Under the pieces are notes generated by a model. That model made no database searches, was not told where the DNA came from, and saw only the letters and a program-made list of their open reading frames with translations. Positions 10,905 to 22,285 of a DNA stretch of 64,000 nucleotides are shown here, one piece after another (the stretch's first letter is position 1; every line of letters begins with the position of its first letter). The DNA is from Serinus canaria (Eukaryota; Chordata; Aves; Passeriformes; Fringillidae): positions 17,873,346-17,937,345 of the forward strand of contig NC_066342.1 of assembly GCF_022539315.1 (NCBI RefSeq), given 5' to 3'. A program made the position numbers and the translations under genes.

Positions 10905-11157
10905 TCACTCCGTTTTGAAAAATATGAAACCACTCCTGAGAATCTAATTCAATGATACCCAAACTGGTGGCTAAGGTCAGGATACGGTCAGTCAATTTGA
11001 GTTCTTCTTCTAAACACTGGGTGCACAGTCCCTTTGTCCTCTGTCCCCTTCTGCAATGAATCACAAAAACCCCTTGACAATATTCACACTTAAAGTGTAC
11101 AAACGGATCGCATACACAATCTGACAGTATACAACTTATCCGCTCGTTGTTGGTCAT
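10612..11157 (-). CDS. Intact 181-codon cysteine-rich ORF between G1 pol and env (unknown)
   Basis: The ORF starts 54 bases after the pol stop and overlaps the start of env in another frame by about 290 bases. It has no internal stop, although pol and env around it are broken. The N-terminal 50 residues are rich in Cys/His: Cys at 9, 14, 16, 24, 27, 35, 45 and 48 and His at 21 and 34. This includes CEYC and CTQC pairs and looks like a zinc-binding module. The C-terminal half is Arg/Gly/Ser-rich with RGQRQRQR. I do not recognise the family. The position is where complex retroviruses keep accessory genes. Chance persistence in a decayed provirus is the main alternative. Confidence 0.5.
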   Translation of the reverse strand: MTNNERISCILSDCVCDPFVHFKCEYCQGVFVIHCRRGQRTKGLCTQCLEEELKLTDRILTLATSLGIIELDSQEWFHIFQNGVSGKLRSQAEILDVECRKSIRVPCSSDAIRVSQWGAFKRRYAAGSKGVFPEEYSSCGKDGLPRRWWHPRGQRQRQRSTPSGNPDWPEPSHVQDAESEH

Positions 11158-11210
11158 TTATGAGGACGTTGGAGTCGGATTTTCAAGTCGCTGGGGGAAG
11201 AAGTGACTCT

Positions 11211-13754
11211 TCAATCGTGTGCTTCCTCCTGCTGCTTGGCTTTCTTCACCCTAGACGCATGCGTCCAGCCCTTCTTCGCTGTCTGAATGGCCGTGTCTGT
11301 TGTCAGGAGCACAAGAAAAGGACCTTCCCAGTGAGGAGAGAGTGGTGCCTCTTTCCACACTTTTACAAACACCTTGTCCCCAGGCTGAATTTTGTGAATA
11401 GTGAACCCCAGAGGAGCACTCTGTGCCACTATTCCCTGTTTTCGAAGTTGCTGCAAGTTTCTGTTGATTGCAACCAGATATGGTTGAATCTGACCATCCT
11501 CAAATCTGGGGTGTCCCACCGACATTCCATGTTTTTATGGCATTCCATATAGCATTTCAAATGGTGAGAGCTCTGTCTCTGAATGAGGCATGGTTTGGAT
11601 TTTAAGCAAAGCCAAGGGCAGACACTTCAACCAGGACATCTTTGTCTCCAAAATCAATTTAGATAACTGTGCCTTCAAAGTTTGATTCATTCTTTCTACT
11701 TGTCCTGAACTCTGGGGGTGCCACGGAGTGTGGTACTCCCATCGGATGCCAAAGGCATCAGCCATTTGCTTAATAACCTTTGATGTAAAATGTGTTCCCT
11801 GATCTGAATCAATTTAATACTCTACCCCATATTGGGGTACAATTTCTTCCAACAATTTTCTGGCCACCGTCTGGGCCGTTGCTCGAGAGCTGGGGAAGGC
11901 TTCTACCCAATGAGTCAATTTATCCACAATTAACAGTACAAATTTGAACCTTCCCACTTTTGGCAATTCTGTAAAATCAACTTGAATTATTTCAAATGGT
12001 TGGTACGCAATGGGGGGACTCCCCAGGGCAGCCTTCTTGGCTCTTGATTTGTTTACCTTTTGACAAATCAAAAACCCTTGTACTTCTTGTCTTGCCAATT
12101 CATAAATTCTCTTTCACCCAAAAAATTTTAGAAATTGCTCGGCTAGAGCCTGTGCCCCCCAGTGCGTTTTCTGGTGCAACTTTCGCAAAATTCTCCTAGT
12201 AAATCCTCTGGAAACGTATTCCCTCCCATTAGGTAACCTCCACTTACCTTCTTTCAATTCACCTCCAATCTTTTCATAACATTCAAATTCCTTTGGGGAG
12301 GGCTGAGGGGAATCCTCAGGGGTTTCTTCCCTTTCAATCTCTGGGGTACTTACCACAATCAGCGCCGCGGTTTTGGCCTTTTGATCTGCCAAATTATTTC
12401 TTCTGGTTCGAAACTGAATTCCTGTCTGATGCCCTTTCACATGGACCATCGCAATTTCTTCTGGCCCTCTCAGTGCTTCCAGAATCTGTCGAATCAATTC
12501 TCCATGCATTAGTTCTTTTCCCCTCGTATTGATCAGCCCCTTTTCTTCCCAAATCTTTCCAAATGTATGAACCACCCCGAAGGCATACCTCGAATGGGTG
12601 AAAATTGTTTCCTTTTTCTCTTTCAGTCTTTTCAATGCCCTCAAAAGTGCATACAATTCGCATGCTTGTGCAGACCAGCTTGCATTCAGGGGACCTGCCT
12701 CTATCACTTTCCCTGTCATCCCGTCCACAGCTGCGTATCCTGATTTTCTTTTCCCTTCAATCACTCTGCTTGACCCGTCTACAAACCACTTTTCCCCTTC
12801 ATCTAATTCTTCTTCTTCTAAATCCTCCCTGATCTTGGTTTGCAGCTCGACTGTTTCTATGCAGTCATGAACTAATTTCTCTGCCGCCTCTCCAAACAGA
12901 AAATGTGCAGGGTTCTGCGCAGTCATTGTTCTCAATTCCAAGTCCTGTGAGTGAATCAAAATGGCCTCATACTTCAGCAACCTTGCATCTGTGAGCCACT
13001 TGTTCGCTTTCTGTTGTAGCATACCCCACGCGTTGTGCGGAGCAAATACTACCAGGGGTGCTCCAAAAGTCACCTTTTTTGCTTTTTCCACTGGCAAAGC
13101 CACAGCTACAATAGCCTGCAAACACATGGGCCAGCCTCTGCTGACCGGGTCCAAAAGCCGGGACAAGTACCCTACAGGCTTCTTGATCTCCACCCAGTCT
13201 TGCGTCAGCACCCCGTGTGCTGTGTGGTTGCTAGCGTCCACAAACAACTGAAAAGGTTTCCTGACATCAGGGAGGCTCAACACTGGCGCTGCCATGAGCG
13301 CCTCCTTGACTCTTTTAAACTCTTCCTCGTCTTTTTGTGTCCATTTGATCCCATCTGTGGTGAGTTTCTCATAGAGAAATTTCACCTTGTCACTATAACT
13401 TTCAATCTACTGCCGACAATACCCCAACAATCTCAAAAGCTGCTGGACCTCTCTTTTAGTCTGTGGGGGTGGTAAGGCAATAATCCCTGCCACCCTTTCA
13501 GCATCCAATTTCTTTTTCCCCTTTGTTAACCAATGTCCCAGATATCTGACCTCCAGTTCTGTGAACTGAGATTTCTGTTTTGAAACTTTCAATCCCTTTT
13601 CTCCCAAAAAGTTCAAAAGCCCAATTGTGCTTGTCCTTACCTCTTCCTCTCCTTTTCCTGCAACCAACAAGTTATCTGTGTACTGTAGAAGCTTTGTTCC
13701 TTCCGTGGGTACAAACTCACTCAAAACCTGCTCAAGTGCCTGTCCAAATAAGTT
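11211..13754 (-). pseudogene. pol: G1 pol remnant (RT C-part, RNase H, integrase)
   Basis: This continues the gag frame. RT motifs include LLQYTDNLLVA, where the catalytic YVDD box reads YTDN (13671-13682), then the thumb/connection region. RNase H has FVDGSSR, a Glu helix, THSRYAFG in place of TDS, and HVKGHQTG. Integrase begins with the HHCC start (HQKTHWGAQALAEQF), continues with VDFTELP, IDSDQGTHF and SSGQVERMN of the DDE core, and ends in GDKVFVKVWKEAPLSPHWEG. In-frame stops lie at 13407-13409 (TAG), 12114-12116 (TGA), 11814-11816 (TAA) and 11535-11537 (TAA). No frameshift is seen across this whole stretch. It is non-functional as it stands. Confidence 0.88.
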
Positions 13755-14684
13755 TGCCCTTACATCACTGGTGTCAATTGGGGTGTGGACATATCCAATC
13801 ACCCCCGGAGCCCTCGGTACCTCCCGTAAGGGGTAGATACCAAGTTTTTCCTCCTCATCCCCACTTTCCCCCACGGTCGACCTCCTTGTTCTCCTCCTAG
13901 TTCGGCGTGCTGGGGGAGAGTCGTCCCTGGTGACACCCGCCCCCTTCTCCTCGACTTTCGAGGATACTTGTGGCTGCGGCTGGGCCGCAGGCAAGTGGCC
14001 ATGTGGGGGAGCGGATGCCGCCGCTTGTTCTGGTGGCAGCGGTGGTGCAGTCACCTGAACTTGTGGCACCCCCACCTCGGGAAGCATCCCTGGCGCCGCT
14101 TGTGCCAGCGCGGGATCTGGCTGCTGTGGAGCCACAAGGTAAGGGGGTGGAAGGTTTTCCAATGGTTCCTACTCCCTCCCTGCTTTCGCTGCGCACCGGC
14201 AGGCTCTCACTGGGTACAAACCTGGGCAAGCATGCCTCCACATGTCTGCATACTCAGTTTCCTCAGGATCCCACGGGCTGTGACTGTTCACGTGGTCAAA
14301 CAAAGACTCACAGGTCCAACTTTCAAATATGCTGAATATCGGCCAAACCACATACTGTCTGATCTCTCTCCCTCCCCATTTCTCCATACTAAAATGGATC
14401 CTCTTTTCCTTGGATTTCCCCCACCTCTGTGGATTCTCATCCCAGTGTTCCAGCATCCACCCCAGAGGACTATGTATGGGTATTTCTGGTAACACTCTCC
14501 TGGGGACCTGAGGGATTTTCTCCTGGGTTTTCTTTTGTTCTTTGCTTTTTCCCAACCCCATTTTCTCAAGGAAGGTTACGATTTTCCTTACCTTCTGTCG
14601 TTTTCCCGGGACTTTCGTCTCGAGTCCCGATCCTTTTTCCAACGTCAGGTTTTCCGGCTCATGAAAAGTCGCCAGCCTGGCCAA
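13755..14684 (-). pseudogene. gag: G1 gag remnant (MA, PPPY region, start of CA)
   Basis: Gag forms the virion core. The frame from 14684 contains a gammaretrovirus-like matrix region (PIHSPLGWMLEHWDEN and the tryptophan-rich block after it). It then has an in-frame TAG at 14169-14171, a Pro-rich stretch with a PPPY late-domain motif just after the stop, an Arg-rich linker, and the first residues of capsid (YPLREVPRAPGVIGYVHTP). Capsid is cut off at about 13755, where the frame passes straight into reverse transcriptase. Most of CA, NC, protease and the RT N-terminus are therefore deleted in frame. Confidence 0.8.
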
Positions 14685-15270
14685 GTTGGACAGTTGAACA
14701 CCCTGTCGACTTGTAGGTAGTCTTTCTTACCTGTTTCCTCCGGTTTCAGAAGGCGTACGAGTTCCTGGACCTTTCTAGGCTCGCTTCTCCCCTTCCGATC
14801 CCAAACGTGACCGGTTTTCCCCCTAAACTCTCCCCGAGCCCCGGGTCTCGTGTGTTTCGAACCAGAACCTCTCGCTTCCCCCTTGACTGACAGCTTCCCT
14901 CATGGGATAGTGGAACTGCAATCGTGGGGTCCCCACTTGCTCCATGACAATGTCACATCTCACACACACGTCCGATCACGCTCCACCCAACCACGCAATA
15001 CTTACGGTCCTTTTCTTGCGTGGATCTCTTCTTGCACATTGATTTTTACGGATGAAAGAAACCTCAGATCTCGGAGATCTCTCTAGATCTTTCTGAGTCG
15101 AGAATGGGCCCTTCTCTCCCTTGGCTGTGGCTCCGTTAGCACGCAGCTCCAATCATCATCCACAGCTCCCGTCTGCGGTTTTTTGTGGATCTGATTGGTT
15201 CTGAAATCCGATTCCCGTCCAGCAGGGTCCCCCGGGCGGGAAAAGGGGTTCCCGGACCCCAATATCAGAT
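14685..15270 (-). other. G1 5' leader
   Basis: This is the non-coding retroviral leader between the primer site and gag. It is C/T-rich on the plus strand and contains the usual packaging-signal position, but no specific motif can be assigned by eye. Confidence 0.55.
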
Positions 15271-15288
15271 CACGTTGGTCCATCACCA
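15271..15288 (-). other. G1 primer binding site
   Basis: Three bases inside the 5' LTR the minus strand reads TGGTGATGGACCAACGTG. It starts with TGG as expected for pairing with a tRNA CCA end. TGGTGA and ACGTGAT resemble the tRNA-Trp site of alpharetroviruses, but the middle differs, so the tRNA is not assigned. Confidence 0.5.
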
Positions 15289-15291
15289 ATT

Positions 15292-15920
15292 TGTTGTAAA
15301 TGATCAAATCGGCAGCCAAATTTATATAAAAAATTTATAGATTTATTAGATCAACAACTAAAAAATAGAATATTTTAAAACCGCCACAGCCAAGACAGCG
15401 TCAACCCCAGACTTTGACGCTGGGTGAACCTGGGTCAAACTGACGTAGTGTTAGCATCTCCCCAAAGTTTCACATCAACTGCTCCATGTAGCCAGCTTAT
15501 ATACAGTTTATTCTGCCTGAAGCAGAAATGACCTAAGATTTCTGTAAGTCCCTACATATGTATAACGGGGACTATACAGATTCAGTCCCGTACAGAAGTC
15601 AGTCCATAGGTTTGGATGGCTGTCTGGGCTCCTCAAGATAGTCTTCTTTTCAGTTGTAGCCAGGGCGTCGCCATTCCTTGATGTAATCTCTTCCAGGTGC
15701 TGTTCTGTGAATGTTCTGGACATTCCTGGGAAATGGTCGATGGTCACCCAGTAAGGACTCATTCATTTGTTAATAGTCATGATTTTATCTGGGCGAGTCC
15801 GGGAAATCTTTTGAATAGAAAGGAAAGCCCTGCTTCTGGCCATGGGGGTCAGAGCCATTCTTGGATCTTTATGATTTTTATACAGTTACAAAGCATGAAT
15901 TATCTCTATCATATACTACA
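15292..15920 (-). mobile_element. 5' LTR of gamma-like provirus G1
   Basis: It is homologous to 7706-8370, with the same TGTAGTA...TACAACA ends, but lacks the internal short tandem duplication, giving 629 bp. The outer flank (after 15920, 'tcgtgaac') does not match the host flank left of 5949 ('ttgaggcat'). No target-site duplication is visible, so one side may be rearranged. Confidence 0.88.
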
Positions 15921-16600
15921 TCGTGAACAGTAGAACACAATATAAATATAGCTTGCTCTTTGCAATAAATCGGCTTCACTTGATCATATTGATCATGGCA
16001 TGATGTCCTGTTCCTGATCGTCTGCAGCAGATGATGGGGAAACTGAGTCACCAAGAGGCTGTGCAGCTCTACCAGCCCTGCTGCACTCTGTGGCAGAGCT
16101 GGGAAGTCCAGATAGACTTCCTAGAGCCAGGTTTCGCAGGGCAGAAGCCCCCAAGGGTCCCCATCCCACATGTACTCCCACGGAGATGTAGCTCCTTTTT
16201 CATATAATAAGTGCAGGTGCATAAGTTGCTTCAAGGTCACTCAGCAAGTCAGTTATCACATTGGAAAGGAAAGCCAAGGCTTAAATCATGGCTACTGAAA
16301 GCTAATCTAATTCTAAAACAATTGCACCCAACTAAATGGCAATACCAGCCATAAACCACATAAACCCAATACACCATGCAGGCAGGGCATCCCTGGCGTT
16401 CCTGTCCTCAATATCTGCCTTTGGTGCTGGCAGGAGTGCAAGAAATAGTTTTAAAGCCCAGTCATGCAAACATTAATGTGAGCAGGTCAGTGGGAACAAA
16501 GAGAAGCTGGAAAGAAAGGAACCAGGAAAGAAGGAATAGGAAAAAGTCTCCAAGAGCAGGAGGTGCAGTTAGTTCAGATTTTGCCCCGATCTCATAGGGG
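15921..16600. other. Interval with no recognised gene
   Basis: Right of G1, the sequence has an AATAAA near 15963 within 'tttgcaataaatcggc', which could be the end of an old LTR. No coding region is recognisable. From about 16480 it approaches the start of the alpha-like env frame and includes a Lys/Arg-rich reading that may be leader sequence. Confidence 0.35.
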
Positions 16601-16615
16601 AAGGGTTCTTTACCA

Positions 16616-18013
16616 ATGAGTGAGATAAAGAACAGCTTTAAATTTGATGCAGGTTTTTGGAAGTCTTTTTTTCTGTTAGCTGTAATAAGTGGTAACATCT
16701 GTAGTGCAGAGGAAATTAGCTTGCCAGGATGGCATTGGCAGAATATGTGGCTTACTTGGGCCAATGCTACTGGAGCAGATTCCTTTTGTTTATCCTTAGC
16801 CATGCCCTGAGATCCTTTTCGCACATGTCTAATTGGTATCCCAGTGAGTAATTTTACTGGTTTTGCAAAGTGGGTAAGAGCTAGAGGAAAGGCATATGTG
16901 GGAATAAATAGATCAAGTGCAGAGAATCATTGCTGCAACATCACCAAAGGTAGTACAAAATTGGACATATGCTAAAGGTTGGGAATTAAGCCAAACAGCG
17001 AAGGCTTCCAAACAGGTATGATAACACAATCACTGAATGAAACTGGACTAGAACCCAAAGAACTAGACCTGTTAGGATCAGTTCCTGGGAATTATTGCTT
17101 GTTTTTTAACTACTTTCTGGACCCAAAAACAACTAATATGAGCAATTTTCTAGTCCCATATCCCAAGAATAATAGTGTTGTTCTTAATCCCAATTCTCCA
17201 TGGTATAAGAACATGGCCAAATACTGCCACAATTGGACTTACCATGGCAGTGCTGGTGCAAATGCGACTGTAAGAAAGCTTCCATCAGGTATCTTTTTAA
17301 TTTGTGGGGATAGAGCCTGGCCTGCAGTTCTGAGTAATCCATTTGGTGGACCTTGTTACTTAGGAAAACTAACCATGTTTGTCCCTAGCATGTGAGAGAT
17401 GCTGAATCAGACCATCTGGAGAGCAGGACATAGCAAAAGAACTAAAAGAGCAATCACAAGCTTAAGATCTAATTGTAATGATCATGTAGAGCTTCGGGGT
17501 GCTCCAGCAAGAATCATAGCATCAATCCTTGCTCCAGGTGTTGTGGCTGCTCAGGCTTTGACTACATTGAATAAGTTGGGATGCTGGACAGCTAAGCAAC
17601 TGAACACAACTTCAGCTATTCTAAATCAAATGCTCACCGACGTAGGTAGTATTAGACATGGCACACTGCAAAATAGAGCTGCTATAGATTTTTCATTGTT
17701 AGCACATGGGCATGGGTGTGAGGAGTTTGAAGGGATGCGTTGTATGAATCTTTCTGACAATTCTGCGTCCATTCACAAAAAACTCAAACAACTACAAGAT
17801 AACGAAGAAATTGACTGTAAATGACTGGGGTTTGGATGAATGGTTCAAGGGATGGGGAATAACTGGATGGTTGAAAGATATGGTAAAGGGAACCTTGTTA
17901 GTTTTAGTAGTTATTATTTTATTGCCTTGCTTTATTCCATGCATAAGTCAGTTGGTAACCCTTAGTAGAGAACACAGGAAAGAGGGTCTGGCTGGTGCAA
18001 GAAGAAGAAGGGG
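16616..18013 (+). pseudogene. env: Alpharetrovirus-like envelope remnant
   Basis: The plus-strand frame from 16616 has a signal-like hydrophobic segment (SFFLLAVISGNICSAEE). The SU region has [10 protein letters not shown] and [16 protein letters not shown]. The TM subunit has [17 protein letters not shown] and [16 protein letters not shown], which is the alpharetroviral CX6CC region with one Cys read as Arg. Stops occur at 16808-16810, about 16970-16972 and 17393-17395, all in one frame. Near 17815 the frame changes, and the membrane span (GTLLVLVVIILLPCFIPCI) is read in the next frame. No matching gag or pol lies upstream. Confidence 0.8.
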
Positions 18014-18018
18014 GAATT

Positions 18019-18404
18019 GTAGCAATGTATCTGAACAATTTAGGCCTCAGTGTGCACCAGCCATACCGTCTGTAACTGTTCTTATCAGAATTTTCTCAGG
18101 GCACCGTGGAATTCATGAAGGTTGCTAAGACATAAACTGTGCTAAAATAAGAACAAAGAAGCTGAGAGACTGCATACCAAGATCGCAAGAACTAGGTAAC
18201 AGAGGACTGTAGAACACCTGCATGGTAACCAATCATGGATGCTGAGAAATGGAGGCAGAGAAGGAGGGAACAAGACAAAGGCACCAGTCAAGAAGTGTGA
18301 TCTTAGTAGTTTGTAGAATCTATAAAAGTGTGTGTAATGTAAACAATAAATGGCTTCTGCTTCGTCATGTTGGTTAGTTGTTCAGGAGTCCTGGTTTACC
18401 CACA
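18019..18404 (+). mobile_element. 3' LTR of alpha-like env relic
   Basis: A purine tract (AAGAAGAAGGGGGGAAT-like, 18000-18018) precedes TGTAGCAATG. The segment has TATAAAAG near 18321, AATAAA near 18345 and ends ...GGTTTACCCACA. It directly follows the env cytoplasmic tail as a 3' LTR should. The left part of the provirus is missing, so no target-site duplication can be tested. Confidence 0.7.
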
Positions 18405-18487
18405 ATATTTACCTTACTGGGTGGTATGGGGTAGGATAAAAGGTGAAGAAAACTGTGCCATAATGCCCCACCCATCCTGGAGAGGAA

Positions 18488-20241
18488 TTTGCCTCTGCAT
18501 TTCAATTTGCCAAAAGGTTTATGTAAGGTTGTGTGCTGTGATTTCCATCAAGTTTAATGGTGTTTAAAATGTAACTGCTCCAACAGCAAGATGCTGCTTG
18601 GTGAATTTTATGCTGAAGGTTTCCATTAAATCCCTATAAACAGGGGTATCTGCAATTGCTGTAACTATTTTTCACACTTGCAGCTTAAATACCAGAGTTG
18701 AGGCATAAAGGGATGATCCCTCAAACTACTTCCTTGGATTTCCGAATTCATAATGTTAACCCCGGAAATTGGGTAATAATCAAGTCATGGAAAGAACAGG
18801 TTCTGACCTCTCAATGGTAAGGTCCCTTTCAGGTGCTACTCACTGTGGAATTGGTGGTGTGAACTACGGAGCGGGGATGGTGCCCACAGAATTAAGGGTC
18901 TGGTGGAAGAACCAAAGGAATGGACCATAACATCCAGACCAGGTGAGACGAGATAGACTTTTAAGCAAAGACTGAAAGGTAATCAGAAAGGCCCAGGACA
19001 TCCAAGAAATAAGGTCAAGCTTCCACCAGCCATCTGAAGGACTGCTTAGATAACGCTTTGAGTGGGAGATTTGCATTTTATTAGTCATTGATGTAGTCAT
19101 CCTATTTAGTGGATGGGGATTGCTGGTGTCTGTTGAGGGGAAGTACATGGGAAACAGTGGGAAGTGCTGGGATGATTTGCTTGGGAATTGACAAGTGGAG
19201 TACAACGGGAGCTGGAGGGCAAGACCAGGTTGACCCCTGTGCTCACCACTGAGAAGATTACATAACTCTGTTGGTGGCAGCAACCCTGTAGGCATGGTAG
19301 GTGGCAGTAGAAGCCATACCAGACCTCTATCATTCCCTTTCTGTCTATTACTCCTTAGTTGTCTTTTCCCTCCTGGAATCCAAACAAATTCTTGACCAAT
19401 CATTTTATGTGGGTACTCTTTTCACTGCTCACACTATTGTCGATTTGCACTGTGTCCTGGATTGCCAAGCAAATTGTATTCTATTTGCCATCTGTATGGC
19501 AGTTGTCTTCTGTTAAGTGGGCAGTTTTCCTTATTTCTTCCACAACTAATCCTCCCTGGGGGGAGACATCTGCTGATAATAGGCTATTGAATGTCACTGC
19601 ATGACTGATAAGAACTATAGCATCCCATTGTGAAATGCTCTGCCCAGAGGGAGGAGCCAAGCATTCCTACCCAGATATAATCTTGAGATTCTGGAACACC
19701 AGCACGGCTTCTCCACTGGATTTCCCAGAGGAACAGCTGCCTCTTCCACTGGATCATCAGAGGAAGACTACACCCTTTCTACAGGATCCCTGCTCCAGCA
19801 GAACCACACCTGACACTCCAGGAGGACTGCAGCCACAATTCCAATTGGACTGATATCAACACCCTGACCAACAGGGTGTCAGGTTGTATTCTGACTCTGT
19901 CAGTGTTGTTTTGGTTTACTGTATTGTTTATTTAATCTTTTTATTTTCTTCCCTAATAAAGAATTATTATTCCTGCTCCCATATTTTTGCCTGAGAGACC
20001 CTTAATTTAAAATTTGTAGCAATTCGGAGGGAGAGGGTTTATATTTTCCATTTCAGGGGAGGCTCCTGCCTTCCTTAGCAGACACTTGTCTTTTGAAACC
20101 AAGACACACTGTTATGACCCATCCAAATTATGCTGAAGAAGCAAAACAAACTAGAAGACCCCCACAAAGAAGCCAAAGAGATCTATGAAAAGCATGAGTG
20201 GGAAATGGGAATTAATTGCTCTAAAAAGGAAAAGGGGGCAT
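18488..20241 (+). pseudogene. pol: Gamma-like pol 3' end relic (paralogue of 61821-62849)
   Basis: At about 18712-18900 the plus strand encodes a broken integrase C-terminal domain (NPGNWVIIKSWKEQ, then GPFQVLL after a stop). The rest is degraded, with no recognisable envelope. The whole block is colinear with 61821-62849. It contains an extra insertion at about 19592-20084. A purine tract (AAAAAGGAAAAGGGGG, 20223-20240) leads into the LTR. Confidence 0.6.
19592..20084 (+). mobile_element. LTR inserted in the pol relic
   Basis: This segment is absent from the paralogue at 62.7-62.8 kb. It begins TGTCACTGCATGACTGATAAG, has AATAAAG near 19956 and a U5-like 'gcaattcggagggagaggg' block, and ends near TTAGCAGACA. 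The structure is that of an avian ERV LTR. The exact ends are uncertain and no clean target-site duplication was found. Confidence 0.5.
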
Positions 20242-20788
20242 TGTTATAGATGGGTAATATGATGATTGGCTCTCGCAATTAAGGGATGAATATTGTGTAT
20301 ATGTTAAGAGAAGTTTTGTTGATGTATGGTTATGTTATTGTAGTTTGTTGTTCGGACACCCTCTGTTCTCCCCATAGTCCCCTTTCCCCCCCCCTGTATT
20401 GTTGCTACCAGACAGCCTTGGTTGTCCAGGTTTTCAGGGACATGTGGAGGGAGCGCGTGTACATGTGCCCCTTGCATGGGGAAGTTGGGAAAGGGGAAAG
20501 CTTATTGCTGGGGAGGCTTGCCATGCCAACACCTCACCTCCAATCAAGTTGCAAGAAGGTCTCCACCAATGGATGGCAAAGAAGAGTTGACTGGCAGACT
20601 TTGGGAGGGACCAGGGTTGGCTGATGCAATACCAGGGGTATAAAAGATGGAGACGCCATTTTGTGGATGAGCCTCTGGCAGTCAGCCACGCTCCCAGCGC
20701 TGTCCCTTTTTCCTTATTCAGTCCTTTGTTGTGTTTGTTGAGGTTTAATAAACCTTTGAAATTTTAAAGTGAGCAGTCCTTTCTCACA
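20242..20788 (+). mobile_element. LTR (TGTTATAG...CTCACA family), copy 1
   Basis: It starts TGTTATAGATGGG after a polypurine tract and has TATAAAAG near 20640 and AATAAACC near 20747. It ends CCTTTCTCACA. It is homologous to 62850-63282, which has the same promoter, polyadenylation region and ends, showing a common element family. Confidence 0.82.
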
Positions 20789-20796
20789 CTAGAAAA

Positions 20797-21060
20797 GGAG
20801 GCTATAAATACCTCTTAGTCCTCACAGACACTTTTTCAGGTTGGCCAGAAGCTTTCCCTTGTAAAACAAATAAAGCTAGAGAAGTTGTTAAAGCTTTAGT
20901 ACTATAAATTTTTCCACTATTTGGAATACCCAGGAAAATTAATTCTGATAGGGGACCACATTTTGTACCCCAGGTAGTGCAGAAAGTAAGTAATTTATTA
21001 AGAATACAAGGGCAAAAGCACAAACTTAGAAACAAGATAAAGAAGGGTACTTACTTTTAA
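20797..21060 (+). pseudogene. pol: Integrase core fragment (gamma-like)
   Basis: The plus strand encodes [19 protein letters not shown] and, after a stop, IPRKINSDRGPHFV. These carry the first two catalytic Asp residues of a retroviral integrase DDE core. The third (Glu) part is missing. The fragment abuts the preceding LTR at 20788 and is followed by an LTR at 21110, so it is the 3' stub of a separate truncated provirus. Confidence 0.75.
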
Positions 21061-21109
21061 GACATGCAGTATTTGTAAAGAATTAAAAATCAACAAAAAA
21101 AGGGGGGAT

Positions 21110-21640
21110 TGAAAGGAGTTGATTAATAGTTAACCTATGTAAGAATGAGTTAACTATTAAGAGTCAACAAATATTAGTCATAAGTCTCAGAAGCAGGATG
21201 TGCCTTAGCCTTGTCAAGATAAGAGGAACAAAACCTGTTGAAACCAGAGGGAAAAAAAAACCAAACACTGAACCAGCCAGTGAAGGACTGCGCATGCTTC
21301 AGAAAGAAAGGTGGAAAGTGCATAGTGAGGAAGACTGCCAGCCTTCATCAGAATGGCTGCCGAGGAAGACTCTGAGCCTTCCTCAGTGCGACAACCAAAG
21401 TACACTGTGCTTGCATGTCACATATGCTAATGATATTAATGACTTTTGAAAAGTAATTTGTATAACCACTCCTATCCCAAGAAATGTAATGAATATGCAT
21501 GAAATTTAACCATATATTGTGCTGTGTAAAGTGCTGAGTGTGTGTGTTAGGAGGAATGATCCCCCACCTGCCAGGTGCCGAATAAAGCAAATACTCACCT
21601 CATTGAGTCAGTCTCTGAGGTGACCCTTGGCTCAGTGTTG
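21110..21640 (+). mobile_element. 3' LTR after integrase fragment
   Basis: The purine tract AAAAAAAGGGGGGAT (21095-21109) precedes TGAAAGGAGTTGA. A polyadenylation signal GAATAAAGC lies near 21580, followed by a short U5 ('gtctctgaggtgacccttgg'). The right end is placed near the CA at 21634 but is uncertain. Confidence 0.6.
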
Positions 21641-22285
21641 AAGCAAATCATGGCCAGGGCCCAAGCTTTGCCTGGGAAAGTTTCCCTAGAATACTTACAA
21701 GCAAACTTTTATTAATATAACCAAAAGAATGCATATAAGTAAGATAAAATAATCTTAGAGCTAAATCTCTTTGTACATACTTTATGTATTAATGTTATCT
21801 GAATCCAGAAACATATTGCAATCACGCAGTTAACCTTAAATCTTTCTAATAGATATTCATGTCAAAATTTACAACTTAGCTAAAAAATAAATTAAGTTTT
21901 AATTATGAAATGGAATGCAAACATATTGATTTCTTTCAATTATTTATGTCTTCACTTGCTAAATGACATATAATAATTAAATACACCTGCAGGAAATTTA
22001 TTATTAAATTAGCTAATTTTCTTTCACAGAAGGTATATAAAAGTTTATAAATCCAGGTCTTGAACATTGCAATTATATTAACATTAACTCCCTAAGTGGT
22101 TTCAAAAGATAGGAACATGACTTCACAAGAGCTGATCTTCCCCTGAATAGGGGGACAGATCAAAATACCCAATAACTGGTAACAACACATCTCTTTCTCA
22201 TGAATGGAGACTGATTAAACAGACAGAACCTTGGGAAACAATTTAAAATTACCAGGGAATATTTCTGCTTAGGAATGAAAGGAAT
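21641..22285. other. AT-rich interval, no gene seen
   Basis: AT-rich sequence with no ORF of interest on either strand. It may hold the U3 of the LTR whose 3' part ends at 22685, but the 5' boundary of that LTR could not be fixed. Confidence 0.4.
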
